Positions 37,909 to 51,257 of a stretch of 64,000 nt of DNA are shown piece after piece. How positions within the stretch are numbered: the first letter of the stretch is position 1; each line of letters starts with the position of its first letter. Made by a program: the position numbers and the translations under genes. The notes beneath the pieces are model-generated. The model did no database searches. It was not told where the DNA came from and worked only from the letters and a program-made list of their open reading frames with translations. Source of the DNA: Auanema rhodensis. Lineage: Eukaryota; Nematoda; Chromadorea; Rhabditida; Rhabditidae. The DNA is taken from positions 3,038,001 through 3,102,000 of the forward strand of contig OZ059894.1 in NCBI GenBank assembly GCA_964057225.1. Reading direction: 5' to 3'.

Positions 37909-40900
37909 GCTTAAAAATGCACCGAGATATCAACTGATATAAGTTCACACATATATCCTCGATTTTCACCCTGAAGAATTAATTTTTTCGTTGAATAACA
38001 TTGTCCATCGTCTTTGCCTTGAAAAAAGGAATCTAAAAACATCTACTTTTCGCTAAATTATTTTGAAATTTTTCGAAAAAATTTTTGTCAAAATGTTTTT
38101 GGAAGCAATGTTGAGTGTACATGGAAACTCAACATACACTAATGCATCATTTTTCAAACGATCATAACTAATTTTTGTATTAAGCGTTTTTCAATGTAGT
38201 ATAGTGCATTCGATGCGGATTTTCAAGCTGCGTCGATCTGTGTTATCAGATTTGCGCTAGCTTAAAAATGCACCGAGATATCAACTGATATAAGTTCACA
38301 CTTATATCCTCGATTTTCACCCTGAAGAATTAATTTTTTCGTTGAATAACATTGTCCATCGTCTTTGCCTTGAAAAAAGGAATCTAAAAACATCTACTTT
38401 TCGCTAAATTATTTTGAAATTTTTCGAAAAAATTTTTGTCAAAATGTTTTTGGAAGCAATGTTGAGTGTACATGGAAACTCAACATACACTAATGCATCA
38501 TTTTTCAAACAATCATAACTAATTTTTGTATTAAGCGTTTTTCAATGTAGTATAGTGCATTCGATGCGGATTTTTAAGCTGCGTCGATCTGTGTTATCCG
38601 ATTTGCGCTAGCTGAAAAATGCACCGAGATATCAACTGATATAAGTTCACACTTATATCCTCGATTTTCACCCTGAAGAATTAATTTTTTCGTTGAATAA
38701 CATTGTCCATCGTCTTTGCTTTGAAGAAAGGAATCTAAAAACATCTACTTTTTGCTAAATTATTCTGAAATTTTTCGAAAAAATTTTTGTCAAAATGTTT
38801 TTGGAAGCAATGTTGAGTGTACATGGAAACTCAACATACACTAATGCATCATTTTTCAAACGATCATAACTAATTTTTGTATTGAGCGTTTTTCAATGTA
38901 GTATAGTGCATTCGATGCGGATTTTTAAGCTGCGTCGATCTGTGTTATCCGATTTGCGCTAGCTGAAAAATGCACCGAGATATCAACTGATATAAGTTCA
39001 CACTTATATCCTCGATTTTCACCCTGAAGAATTAATTTTTTCGTTGAATAACATTGTCCATCGTCTTTGCCTTGAAAAAAAAAATCTAAAAACATCTACT
39101 TTTCGCTAAATTATTTTGAAATTTTTCGAAAAAATTTTTGTCAAAATGTTTTTGGAAGCAATGTTGAGTGTACATGGAAACTCAACATACACTAATGCAT
39201 CATTTTTCAAACAATCATAACTAATTTTTGTATTAAGCGTTTTTCAATGTAGTATAGTGCATTCGATGCGGATTTTTAAGCTGCGTCGATCTGTGTTATC
39301 CGATTTGCGCTAGCTGAAAAATGCACCGAGATATCAACTGATATAAGTTCACACTTATATCCTCGATTTTCACCCTGAAGAATTAATTTTTTCGTTGAAT
39401 AACATTGTCCATCGTCTTTGCTTTGAAGAAAGGAATCTAAAAACATCTACTTTTTGCTAAATTATTCTGAAATTTTTCGAAAAAATTTTTGTCAAAATGT
39501 TTTTGGAAGCAATGTTGAGTGTACATGGAAACTCAACATACACTAATGCATCATTTTTCAAACGATCATAACTAATTTTTGTATTAAGCGTTTTTCAATG
39601 TAGTATAGTGCATTCGATGCGGATTTTCAAGCTGCGTCGATCTGTGTTATCAGATTTGCGCTAGCTTAAAAATGCACCGAGATATCAACTGATATAAGTT
39701 CACACTTATATCCTCGATTTTCACCCTGAAGAATTAATTTTTTCGATGAATAACATTGTCCATCGTCTTTGCCTTGAAAAAAGGAATCTAAAAACATCTA
39801 CTTTTCGCTAAATTATTTTGAAATTTTTCGAAAAAATTTTTGTCAAAATGTTTTTGGAAGCAATGTTGAGTGTACATGGAAACTCAACATACACTAATGC
39901 ATCATTTTTCAAACGATCATAACTAATTTTTGTATTGAGCGTTTTTCAATGTAGTATAGTGCATTCGATGCGGATTTTTAAGCTGCGTCGATCTGTGTTA
40001 TCCGATTTGCGCTAGCTGAAAAATGCACCGAGATATCAACTGATATAAGTTCACACTTATATCCTCGATTTTCACCCTGAAGAATTAATTTTTTCGTTGA
40101 ATAACATTGTCCATCGTCTTTGCCTTGAAAAAAGGAATCTAAAAACATCTACTTTTTGCTAAATTATTCTGAAATTTTTCGAAAAAATTTTTGTCAAAAT
40201 GTTTTTGGAAGCAATGTTGAGTGTACATGGAAACTCAACATACACTAATGCATCATTTTTCAAACGATCATAACTAATTTTTGTATTAAGCGTTTTTCAA
40301 TGTAGTATAGTGCATTCGATGCGGATTTTCAAGCTGCGTCGATCTGTGTTATCAGATTTGCGCTAGCTTAAAAATGCACCGAGATATCAACTGATATAAG
40401 TTCACACTTATATCCTCGATTTTCACCCTGAAGAATTACTTTTTTCGATGAATAACATTGTCCATCGTCTTTGCCTTGAAAAAAGGAATCTAAAAACATC
40501 TACTTTTCGCTAAATTATTTTGAAATTTTTCGAAAAAATTTTTGTCAAAATGTTTTTGGAAGCAATGTTGAGTGTACATGGAAACTCAACATACACTAAT
40601 GCATCATTTTTCAAACAATCATAACTAATTTTTGTATTAAGCGTTTTTCAATGTAGTATAGTGCATTCGATGCGGATTTTTAAGCTGCGTCGATCTGTGT
40701 TATCCGATTTGCGCTAGCTGAAAAATGCACCGAGATATCAACTGATATAAGTTCACACTTATATCCTCGATTTTCACCCTGAAGAATTAATTTTTTCGTT
40801 GAATAACATTGTCCATCGTCTTTGCCTTGAAAAAAAAAATCTAAAAACATCTACTTTTTGCTAAATTATTTTGAAATTTTTCGAAAAAATTTTTTTCAAA

Positions 40901-43524
40901 ATGTTTTTGGAAGCAATGTTGAGTGTACATGGAAACTCAACATACACTAATGCATCATTTTTCAAACGATCATAACTAATTTTTGTATTGAGCGTTTTTC
41001 AATGTAGTATAGTGCATTCGATGCGGATTTTTAAGCTGCGTCGAGCTGTGTTATCAGATTTGCGCTAGCTTAAAAATGCACCGAGATATCAACTGATATA
41101 AGTTCACACATATATCCTCGATTTTCACCCTGAAGAATTAATTTTTTCGTTGAATAACATTGTCCATCGTCTTTGCCTTGAAAAAAGGAATCTAAAAACA
41201 TCTACTTTTCGCTAAATTATTTTGAAATTTTTCGAAAAAATTTTTGTCAAAATGTTTTTGGAAGCAATGTTGAGTGTACATGGAAACTCAACATACACTA
41301 ATGCATCATTTTTCAAACGATCATAACTAATTTTTGTATTAAGCGTTTTTCAATGTAGTATAGTGCATTCGATGCGGATTTTTAAGCTGCGTCGATCTGT
41401 GTTATCCGATTTGCGCTAGCTGAAAAATGCACCGAGATATCAACTGATATAAGTTCACACTTATATCCTCGATTTTCACCCTGAAGAATTAATTTTTTCG
41501 TTGAATAACATTGTCCATCGTCTTCGCCTTGAAAAAAAAAATCTAAAAACATCTACTTTTTGCTAAATTATTTTGAAATTTTTCGAAAAAATTTTTTTCA
41601 AAATGTTTTTGGAAGCAATGTTGAGTGTACATGGAAACTCAACATACACTAATGCATCATTTTTCAAACGATCATAACTAATTTTTGTATTGAGCGTTTT
41701 TCAATGTAGTATAGTGCATTCGATGCGGATTTTTAAGCTGCGTCGATCTGTGTTATCAGATTTGCGCTAGCTTAAAAATGCACCGAGATATCAACTGATA
41801 TAAGTTCACACTTATATCCTCGATTTTCACCCTGAAGAATTAATTTTTTCGATGAATAACATTGTCCATCGTCTTTGCCTTGAAAAAAGGAATCTAAAAA
41901 CATCTACTTTTCGCTAAATTATCTTGAAATTTTTCGAAAAAATTTTTGTCAAAATGTTTTTGGAAGCAATGTTGAGTGTACATGGAAACTCAACATACAC
42001 TAATGCATCATTTTTCAAACAATCATAACTAATTTTTGTATTAAGCGTTTTTCAATGTAGTATAGTGCATTCGATGCGGATTTTTAAGCTGCGTCGATCT
42101 GTGTTATCCGATTTGCGATAGCTGAAAAATGCACCGAGATATCAACTGATATAAGTTCACACTTATATCCTCGATTTTCACCCTGAAGAATTAATTTTTT
42201 CGTTGAATAACATTGTCCATCGTCTTTGCCTTGAAAAAAAGAATCTAAAAACATCTACTTTTTGCTAAATTATTTTGAAATTTTTCGAAAAAATTTTTGT
42301 CAAAATGTTTTTGGAAGCAATGTTGAGTGTACATGGAAACTCAACATACACTAATGCATCATTTTTCAAACAATCATAACTAATTTTTGTATTAAGCGTT
42401 TTTCAATGTAGTATAGTGCATTCGATGCGGATTTTTAAGCTGCGTCGATCTGTGTTATCCGATTTGCGCTAGCTGAAAAATGCAACGAGATATCAACTGA
42501 TATAAGTTCACACTTATATCCTCGATTTTCACCCTGAAGAATTAATTTTTTCGTTGAATAACATTGTCCATCGTCTTTGCCTTGAAAAAAAGAATCTAAA
42601 AACATCTACTTTTTGCTAAATTATTTTGAAATTTTTCGAAAAAATTTTTGTCAAAATGTTTTTGGAAGCAATGTTGAGTGTACATGGAAACTCAACATAC
42701 ACTAATGCATCATTTTTCAAACAATCATAACTAATTTTTGTATTGAGCGTTTTTCAATGTAGTATAGTGCATTCGATGCGGATTTTTAAGCTGCGTCGAG
42801 CTGTGTTATCAGATTTGCGCTAGCTTAAAAATGCACCGAGATATCAACTGATATAAGTTCACACATATATCCTCGATTTTCACCCTGAAGAATTAATTTT
42901 TTCGTTGAATAACATTGTCCATCGTCTTTGCCTTGAAAAAAGGAATCTAAAAACATCTACTTTTCGCTAAATTATTTTGAAATTTTTCGAAAAAATTTTT
43001 GTCAAAATGTTTTTGGAAGCAATGTTGAGTGTACATGGAAACTCAACATACACTAATGCATCATTTTTCAAACGATTATAACTAATTTTTGTATTAAGCG
43101 TTTTTCAATGTAGTATAGTGCATTCGATGCGGATTTTCAAGCTGCGTCGATCTGTGTTATCAGATTTGCGCTAGCTTAAAAATGCACCGAGATATCAACT
43201 GATATAAGTTCACACTTATATCCTCGATTTTCACCCTGAAGAATTAATTTTTTCGTTGAATAACATTGTCCATCGTCTTTGCCTTGAAAAAAGGAATCTA
43301 AAAACATCTACTTTTCGCTAAATTATTTTGAAATTTTTCGAAAAAATTTTTGTCAAAATGTTTTTGGAAGCAATGTTGAGTGTACATGGAAACTCAACAT
43401 ACACTAATGCATCATTTTTCAAACAATCATAACTAATTTTTGTATTAAGCGTTTTTCAATGTAGTATAGTGCATTCGATGCGGATTTTTAAGCTGCGTCG
43501 ATCTGTGTTATCCGATTTGCGCTA

Positions 43525-46453
43525 GCTGAAAAATGCAACGAGATATCAACTGATATAAGTTCACACTTATATCCTCGATTTTCACCCTGAAGAATTAATT
43601 TTTTCGTTGAATAACATTGTCCATCGTCTTTGCCTTGAAAAAAAGAATCTAAAAACATCTACTTTTTGCTGAATTATTTTGAAATTTTTCGAAAAAATTT
43701 TTGTCAAAATGTTTTTGGAAGCAATGTTGAGTGTACATGGAAACTCAACATACACTAATGCATCATTTTTCAAACGATCATAACTAATTTTTGTATTAAG
43801 CGTTTTTCAATGTAGTATAGTGCATTCGATGCGGATTTTCAAGCTGCGTCGATCTGTGTTATCAGATTTGCGCTAGCTTAAAAATGCACCGAGATATCAA
43901 CTGATATAAGTTCACACTTATATCCTCGATTTTCACCCTGAAGAATTACTTTTTTCGATGAATAACATTGTCCATCGTCTTTGCCTTGAAAAAAGGAATC
44001 TAAAAACATCTACTTTTCGCTAAATTATTTTGAAATTTTTCGAAAAAATTTTTGTCAAAATGTTTTTGGAAGCAATGTTGAGTGTACATGGAAACTCAAC
44101 ATACACTAATGCATCATTTTTCAAACAATCATAACTAATTTTTGTATTAAGCGTTTTTCAATGTAGTATAGTGCATTCGATGCGGATTTTTAAGCTGCGT
44201 CGATCTGTGTTATCCGATTTGCGCTAGCTGAAAAATGCAACGAGATATCAACTGATATAAGTTCACACTTATATCCTCGATTTTCACCCTGAAGAATTAA
44301 TTTTTTCGTTGAATAACATTGTCCATCGTCTTTGCCTTGAAAAAAAGAATCTAAAAACATCTACTTTTTGCTGAATTATTTTGAAATTTTTCGAAAAAAT
44401 TTTTGTCAAAATGTTTTTGGAAGCAATGTTGAGTGTACATGGAAACTCAACATACACTAATGCATCATTTTTCAAACGATCATAACTAATTTTTGTATTA
44501 AGCGTTTTTCAATGTAGTATAGTGCATTCGATGCGGATTTTCAAGCTGCGTCGATCTGTGTTATCAGATTTGCGCTAGCTTAAAAATGCACCGAGATATC
44601 AACTGATATAAGTTCACACTCATATCCTCGATTTTCACCCTGAAGAATTACTTTTTTCGATGAATAACATTGTCCATCGTCTTTGCCTTGAAAAAAGGAA
44701 TCTAAAAACATCTACTTTTCGCTAAATTATTTTGAAATTTTTCGAAAAAATTTTTGTCAAAATGTTTTTGGAAGCAATGTTGAGTGTACATGGAAACTCA
44801 ACATACACTAATGCATCATTTTTCAAACAATCATAACTAATTTTTGTATTAAGCGTTTTTCAATGTAGTATAGTGCATTCGATGCGGATTTTTAAGCTGC
44901 GTCGATCTGTGTTATCCGATTTGCGCTAGCTGAAAAATGCACCGAGATATCAACTGATATAAGTTCACACTTATATCCTCGATTTTCACCCTGAAGAATT
45001 AATTTTTTCGTTGAATAACATTGTCCATCGTCTTTGCCTTGAAAAAAAAATCTAAAAACATCTACTTTTTGCTAAATTATTTTGAAATTTTTCGAAAAAA
45101 TTTTTTTCAAAATGTTTTTGGAAGCAATGTTGAGTGTACATGGAAACTCAACATACACTAATGCATCATTTTTCAAACGATCATAACTAATTTTTGTATT
45201 AAGCGTTTTTCAATGTAGTATAGTGCATTCGATGCGGATTTTCAAGCTGCGTCGATCTGTGTTATCAGATTTGCGCTAGCTTAAAAATGCACCGAGATAT
45301 CAACTGATATAAGTTCACACTTATATCCTCGATTTTCACCCTGAAGAATTACTTTTTTCGATGAATAACATTGTCCATCGTCTTTGCCTTGAAAAAAGGA
45401 ATCTAAAAACATCTACTTTTCGCTAAATTATTTTGAAATTTTTCGAAAAAATTTTTGTCAAAATGTTTTTGGAAGCAATGTTGAGTGTACATGGAAACTC
45501 AACATACACTAATGCATCATTTTTCAAACAATCATAACTAATTTTTGTATTAAGCGTTTTTCAATGTAGTATAGTGCATTCGATGCGGATTTTTAAGCTG
45601 CGTCGATCTGTGTTATCCGATTTGCGCTAGCTGAAAAATGCAACGAGATATCAACTGATATAAGTTCACACTTATATCCTCGATTTTCACCCTGAAGAAT
45701 TAATTTTTTCGTTGAATAACATTGTCCATCGTCTTTGCCTTGAAAAAAAGAATCTAAAAACATCTACTTTTTGCTGAATTATTTTGAAATTTTTCGAAAA
45801 AATTTTTGTCAAAATGTTTTTGGAAGCAATGTTGAGTGTACATGGAAACTCAACATACACTAATGCATCATTTTTCAAACGATCATAACTAATTTTTGTA
45901 TTAAGCGTTTTTCAATGTAGTATAGTGCATTCGATGCGGATTTTCAAGCTGCGTCGATCTGTGTTATCAGATTTGCGCTAGCTTAAAAATGCACCGAGAT
46001 ATCAACTGATATAAGTTCACACTTATATCCTCGATTTTCACCCTGAAGAATTACTTTTTTCGATGAATAACATTGTCCATCGTCTTTGCCTTGAAAAAAG
46101 GAATCTAAAAACATCTACTTTTCGCTAAATTATTTTGAAATTTTTCGAAAAAATTTTTGTCAAAATGTTTTTGGAAGCAATGTTGAGTGTACATGGAAAC
46201 TCAACATACACTAATGCATCATTTTTCAAACAATCATAACTAATTTTTGTATTAAGCGTTTTTCAATGTAGTATAGTGCATTCGATGCGGATTTTTAAGC
46301 TGCGTCGATCTGTGTTATCCGATTTGCGCTAGCTGAAAAATGCACCGAGATATCAACTGATATAAGTTCACACTTATATCCTCGATTTTCACCCTGAAGA
46401 ATTAATTTTTTCGTTGAATAACATTGTCCATCGTCTTTGCCTTGAAAAAAAAA
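43525..46453 (+). repeat. 2-unit and 4-unit duplications sharing A14, G147 and ATTACT markers
   Basis: Units at 43525, 44227 and 45630 share GCAACGAG (A14) and GCTGAATT (G147). Each is followed by a unit with GAATTACTTTTTTCG and A83 (43876, 44578, 45981). The first pair is 702 bp apart. The next spacing is 1403 bp, four units minus one base, because a 350-bp unit lies between. The unit after 45981 also has the 9-A tract, so the deletion was copied with the block. G147 removes a minus-strand TAG and so opens a chance 63-codon frame in each of these units. Confidence 0.85.
44929..45278 (+). repeat. 350-bp unit m129 (one A lost)
   Basis: The A tract after CCTTG is 9 bases (45042-45050) instead of the 10 positions of other units. 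T179 is present, but the 3' half has A274/C316/T329, unlike the other four 350-bp units, which have G274/T316/G329. Exchange between about sites 180 and 274 is the simplest explanation. Confidence 0.9.
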
Positions 46454-46681
46454 TCTAAAAACATCTACTTTTTGCTAAATTATTTTGAAATTTTTCGAAA
46501 AAATTTTTTTCAAAATGTTTTTGGAAGCAATGTTGAGTGTACATGGAAACTCAACATACACTAATGCATCATTTTTCAAACGATCATAACTAATTTTTGT
46601 ATTGAGCGTTTTTCAATGTAGTATAGTGCATTCGATGCGGATTTTTAAGCTGCGTCGAGCTGTGTTATCAGATTTGCGCTA
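46332..46681 (+). repeat. 350-bp unit m133 (one A lost)
   Basis: A 9-A tract at 46445-46453 with T179, G274, T316 and G329. The 5' half matches that of the 350-bp unit at 44929. Confidence 0.9.
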
Positions 46682-47734
46682 GCTTAAAAATGCACCGAGA
46701 TATCAACTGATATAAGTTCACACATATATCCTCGATTTTCACCCTGAAGAATTAATTTTTTCGTTGAATAACATTGTCCATCGTCTTTGCCTTGAAAAAA
46801 GGAATCTAAAAACATCTACTTTTCGCTAAATTATTTTGAAATTTTTCGAAAAAATTTTTGTCAAAATGTTTTTGGAAGCAATGTTGAGTGTACATGGAAA
46901 CTCAACATACACTAATGCATCATTTTTCAAACGATCATAACTAATTTTTGTATTAAGCGTTTTTCAATGTAGTATAGTGCATTCGATGCGGATTTTTAAG
47001 CTGCGTCGATCTGTGTTATCCGATTTGCGTTAGCTCAAAAATGCACCGAGATATCAACTGATATAAGTTCACACTTATATCCTCGATTTTCACCCTGAAG
47101 AATTAATTTTTTCGTTGAATAACATTGTCCATCGTCTTTGCCTTGAAAAAAAAAATCTAAAAACATCTACTTTTTGCTAAATTATTTTGAAATTTTTCGA
47201 AAAAATTTTTTTCAAAATGTTTTTGGAAGCAATGTTGAGTGTACATGGAAACTCAACATACACTAATGCATCATTTTTCAAACGATCATAACTAATTTTT
47301 GTATTAAGCGTTTTTCAATGTAGTATAGTGCATTCGATGCGGATTTTTAAGCTGCGTCGAGCTGTGTTATCCGATTTGCGCTAGCTGAAAAATGCACCGA
47401 GATATCAACTGATATAAGTTCACACTTATATCCTCGATTTTCACCCTGAAGAATTAATTTTTTCGTTGAATAACATTGTCCATCGTCTTTGCCTTGAAAA
47501 AAGGAATCTAAAAACATCTACTTTTCGCTAAATTATTTTGAAATTTTTCGAAAAAATTTTTGTCAAAATGTTTTTGGAAGCAATGTTGAGTGTACATGGA
47601 AACTCAACATACACTAATGCATCATTTTTCAAACGATCATAACTAATTTTTGTATTAAGCGTTTTTCAATGTAGTATAGTGCATTCGATGCGGATTTTTA
47701 AGCTGCGTCGATCTGTGTTATCCGATTTGCGCTA

Positions 47735-50541
47735 GCTGAAAAATGCACCGAGATATCAACTGATATAAGTTCACACTTATATCCTCGATTTTCACCCTGA
47801 AGAATTAATTTTTTCGTTGAATAACATTGTCCATCGTCTTTGCCTTGAAAAAAAAAATCTAAAAACATCTACTTTTTGCTAAATTATTTTGAAATTTTTC
47901 GAAAAAATTTTTTTCAAAATGTTTTTGGAAGCAATGTTGAGTGTACATGGAAACTCAACATACACTAATGCATCATTTTTCAAACGATCATAACTAATTT
48001 TTGTATTGAGCGTTTTTCAATGTAGTATAGTGCATTCGATGCGGATTTTTAAGCTGCGTCGAGCTGTGTTATCAGATTTGCGCTAGCTTAAAAATGCACC
48101 GAGATATCAACTGATATAAGTTCACACATATATCCTCGATTTTCACCCTGAAGAATTAATTTTTTCGTTGAATAACATTGTCCATCGTCTTTGCCTTGAA
48201 AAAAGGAATCTAAAAACATCTACTTTTCGCTAAATTATTTTGAAATTTTTCGAAAAAATTTTTGTCAAAATGTTTTTGGAAGCAATGTTGAGTGTACATG
48301 GAAACTCAACATACACTAATGCATCATTTTTCAAACGATCATAACTAATTTTTGTATTAAGCGTTTTTCAATGTAGTATAGTGCATTCGATGCGGATTTT
48401 CAAGCTGCGTCGATCTGTGTTATCAGATTTGCGCTAGCTTAAAAATGCACCGAGATATCAACTGATATAAGTTCACACTTATATCCTCGATTTTCACCCT
48501 GAAGAATTAATTTTTTCGTTGAATAACATTGTCCATCGTCTTTGCCTTGAAAAAAGGAATCTAAAAACATCTACTTTTCGCTAAATTATTTTGAAATTTT
48601 TCGAAAAAATTTTTGTCAAAATGTTTTTGGAAGCAATGTTGAGTGTACATGGAAACTCAACATACACTAATGCATCATTTTTCAAACAATCATAACTAAT
48701 TTTTGTATTAAGCGTTTTTCAATGTAGTATAGTGCATTCGATGCGGATTTTTAAGCTGCGTCGATCTGTGTTATCCGATTTGCGCTAGCTGAAAAATGCA
48801 CCGAGATATCAACTGATATAAGTTCACACTTATATCCTCGATTTTCACCCTGAAGAATTAATTTTTTCGTTGAATAACATTGTCCATCGTCTTTGCCTTG
48901 AAAAAAAAATCTAAAAACATCTACTTTTTGCTAAATTATTTTGAAATTTTTCGAAAAAATTTTTTTCAAAATGTTTTTGGAAGCAATGTTGAGTGTACAT
49001 GGAAACTCAACATACACTAATGCATCATTTTTCAAACGATCATAACTAATTTTTGTATTGAGCGTTTTTCAATGTAGTATAGTGCATTCGATGCGGATTT
49101 TTAAGCTGCGTCGAGCTGTGTTATCAGATTTGCGCTAGCTTAAAAATGCACCGAGATATCAACTGATATAAGTTCACACATATATCCTCGATTTTCACCC
49201 TGAAGAATTAATTTTTTCGTTGAATAACATTGTCCATCGTCTTTGCCTTGAAAAAAGGAATCTAAAAACATCTACTTTTCGCTAAATTATTTTGAAATTT
49301 TTCGAAAAAATTTTTGTCAAAATGTTTTTGGAAGCAATGTTGAGTGTACATGGAAACTCAACATACACTAATGCATCATTTTTCAAACGATCATAACTAA
49401 TTTTTGTATTAAGCGTTTTTCAATGTAGTATAGTGCATTCGATGCGGATTTTTAAGCTGCGTCGATCTGTGTTATCCGATTTGCGCTAGCTGAAAAATGC
49501 ACCGAGATATCAACTGATATAAGTTCACACTTATATCCTCGATTTTCACCCTGAAGAATTAATTTTTTCGTTGAATAACATTGTCCATCGTCTTTGCCTT
49601 GAAAAAAAAAATCTAAAAACATCTACTTTTTGCTAAATTATTTTGAAATTTTTCGAAAAAATTTTTTTCAAAATGTTTTTGGAAGCAATGTTGAGTGTAC
49701 ATGGAAACTCAACATACACTAATGCATCATTTTTCAAACGATCATAACTAATTTTTGTATTGAGCGTTTTTCAATGTAGTATAGTGCATTCGATGCGGAT
49801 TTTTAAGCTGCGTCGAGCTGTGTTATCAGATTTGCGCTAGCTTAAAAATGCACCGAGATATCAACTGATATAAGTTCACACATATATCCTCGATTTTCAC
49901 CCTGAAGAATTAATTTTTTCGTTGAATAACATTGTCCATCGTCTTTGCCTTGAAAAAAGGAATCTAAAAACATCTACTTTTCGCTAAATTATTTTGAAAT
50001 TTTTCGAAAAAATTTTTGTCAAAATGTTTTTGGAAGCAATGTTGAGTGTACATGGAAACTCAACATACACTAATGCATCATTTTTCAAACGATCATAACT
50101 AATTTTTGTATTAAGCGTTTTTCAATGTAGTATAGTGCATTCGATGCGGATTTTCAAGCTGCGTCGATCTGTGTTATCAGATTTGCGCTAGCTTAAAAAT
50201 GCACCGAGATATCAACTGATATAAGTTCACACTTATATCCTCGATTTTCACCCTGAAGAATTAATTTTTTCGTTGAATAACATTGTCCATCGTCTTTGCC
50301 TTGAAAAAAGGAATCTAAAAACATCTACTTTTCGCTAAATTATTTTGAAATTTTTCGAAAAAATTTTTGTCAAAATGTTTTTGGAAGCAATGTTGAGTGT
50401 ACATGGAAACTCAACATACACTAATGCATCATTTTTCAAACAATCATAACTAATTTTTGTATTAAGCGTTTTTCAATGTAGTATAGTGCATTCGATGCGG
50501 ATTTTTAAGCTGCGTCGATCTGTGTTATCCGATTTGCGCTA
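47735..50541 (+). repeat. 5-unit spaced duplication of a 3-unit block
   Basis: Units m137-m139 (47735-48787) recur as m142-m144 (49489-50541): a 10-A/T179/G329 unit, an A43/C316 unit, then a T83/A252/C340 unit. The distance is 1754 bp, which is five units minus one base because the 350-bp unit at 48788 lies between. Confidence 0.8.
48788..49137 (+). repeat. 350-bp unit m140 (one A lost)
   Basis: A 9-A tract at 48901-48909 with T179 and G274/G329. It is the first unit of a 7-unit block that recurs at 59667. Confidence 0.9.
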
Positions 50542-51257
50542 GCTGAAAAATGCACCGAGATATCAACTGATATAAGTTCACACTTATATCCTCGATTTTC
50601 ACCCTGAAGAATTAATTTTTTCGTTGAATAACATTGTCCATCGTCTTTGCTTTGAAGAAAGGAATCTAAAAACATCTACTTTTTGCTAAATTATTCTGAA
50701 ATTTTTCGAAAAAATTTTTGTCAAAATGTTTTTGGAAGCAATGTTGAGTGTACATGGAAACTCAACATACACTAATGCATCATTTTTCAAACGATCATAA
50801 CTAATTTTTGTATTAAGCGTTTTTCAATGTAGAATAGTGCATTCGATGCGGATTTTCAAGCTGCGTCGATCTGTGTTATCAGATTTGCGCTAGCTTAAAA
50901 ATGCACCGAGATATCAACTGATATAAGTTCACACTTATATCCTCGATTTTCACCCTGAAGAATTAATTTTTTCGATGAATAACATTGTCCATCGTCTTTG
51001 CCTTGAAAAAAGGAATCTAAAAACATCTACTTTTCGCTAAATTATTTTGAAATTTTTCGAAAAAATTTTTGTCAAAATGTTTTTGGAAGCAATGTTGAGT
51101 GTACATGGAAACTCAACATACACTAATGCATCATTTTTCAAACAATCATAACTAATTTTTGTATTAAGCGTTTTTCAATGTAGTATAGTGCATTCGATGC
51201 GGATTTTTAAGCTGCGTCGATCTGTGTTATCCGATTTGCGCTAGCTGAAAAATGCAC
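48792..51257 (+). repeat. 7-unit long-range block, copy 1 (partner near 59671-62136)
   Basis: The order 350-bp unit, A43/C340 unit, 10-A unit, A43/C316 unit, C340 unit, GAAGAAAGG unit, A83/C340 unit is the same in m140-m146 and m171-m177. The distance is 10879 bp, 31 units minus two bases, as expected from the 350-bp units between. Copy 1 has TAGAATAG (T292A) near 50834, which copy 2 lacks. Copy 2 has ATTCAATGCGG at 62075. Confidence 0.8.

Noticed and set aside
43582-43773. Open frame of 63 codons on the minus strand (also at 44284-44475, 45687-45878 and 56566-56757)
   Set aside because: The four proteins are identical because the units are copies. The frame is open only because A147G changes a minus-strand TAG to CAG, and the other 178 units are closed. 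The 56566 unit has a different A tract that happens to be synonymous. Block duplication explains the sharing, so this is not evidence of coding.
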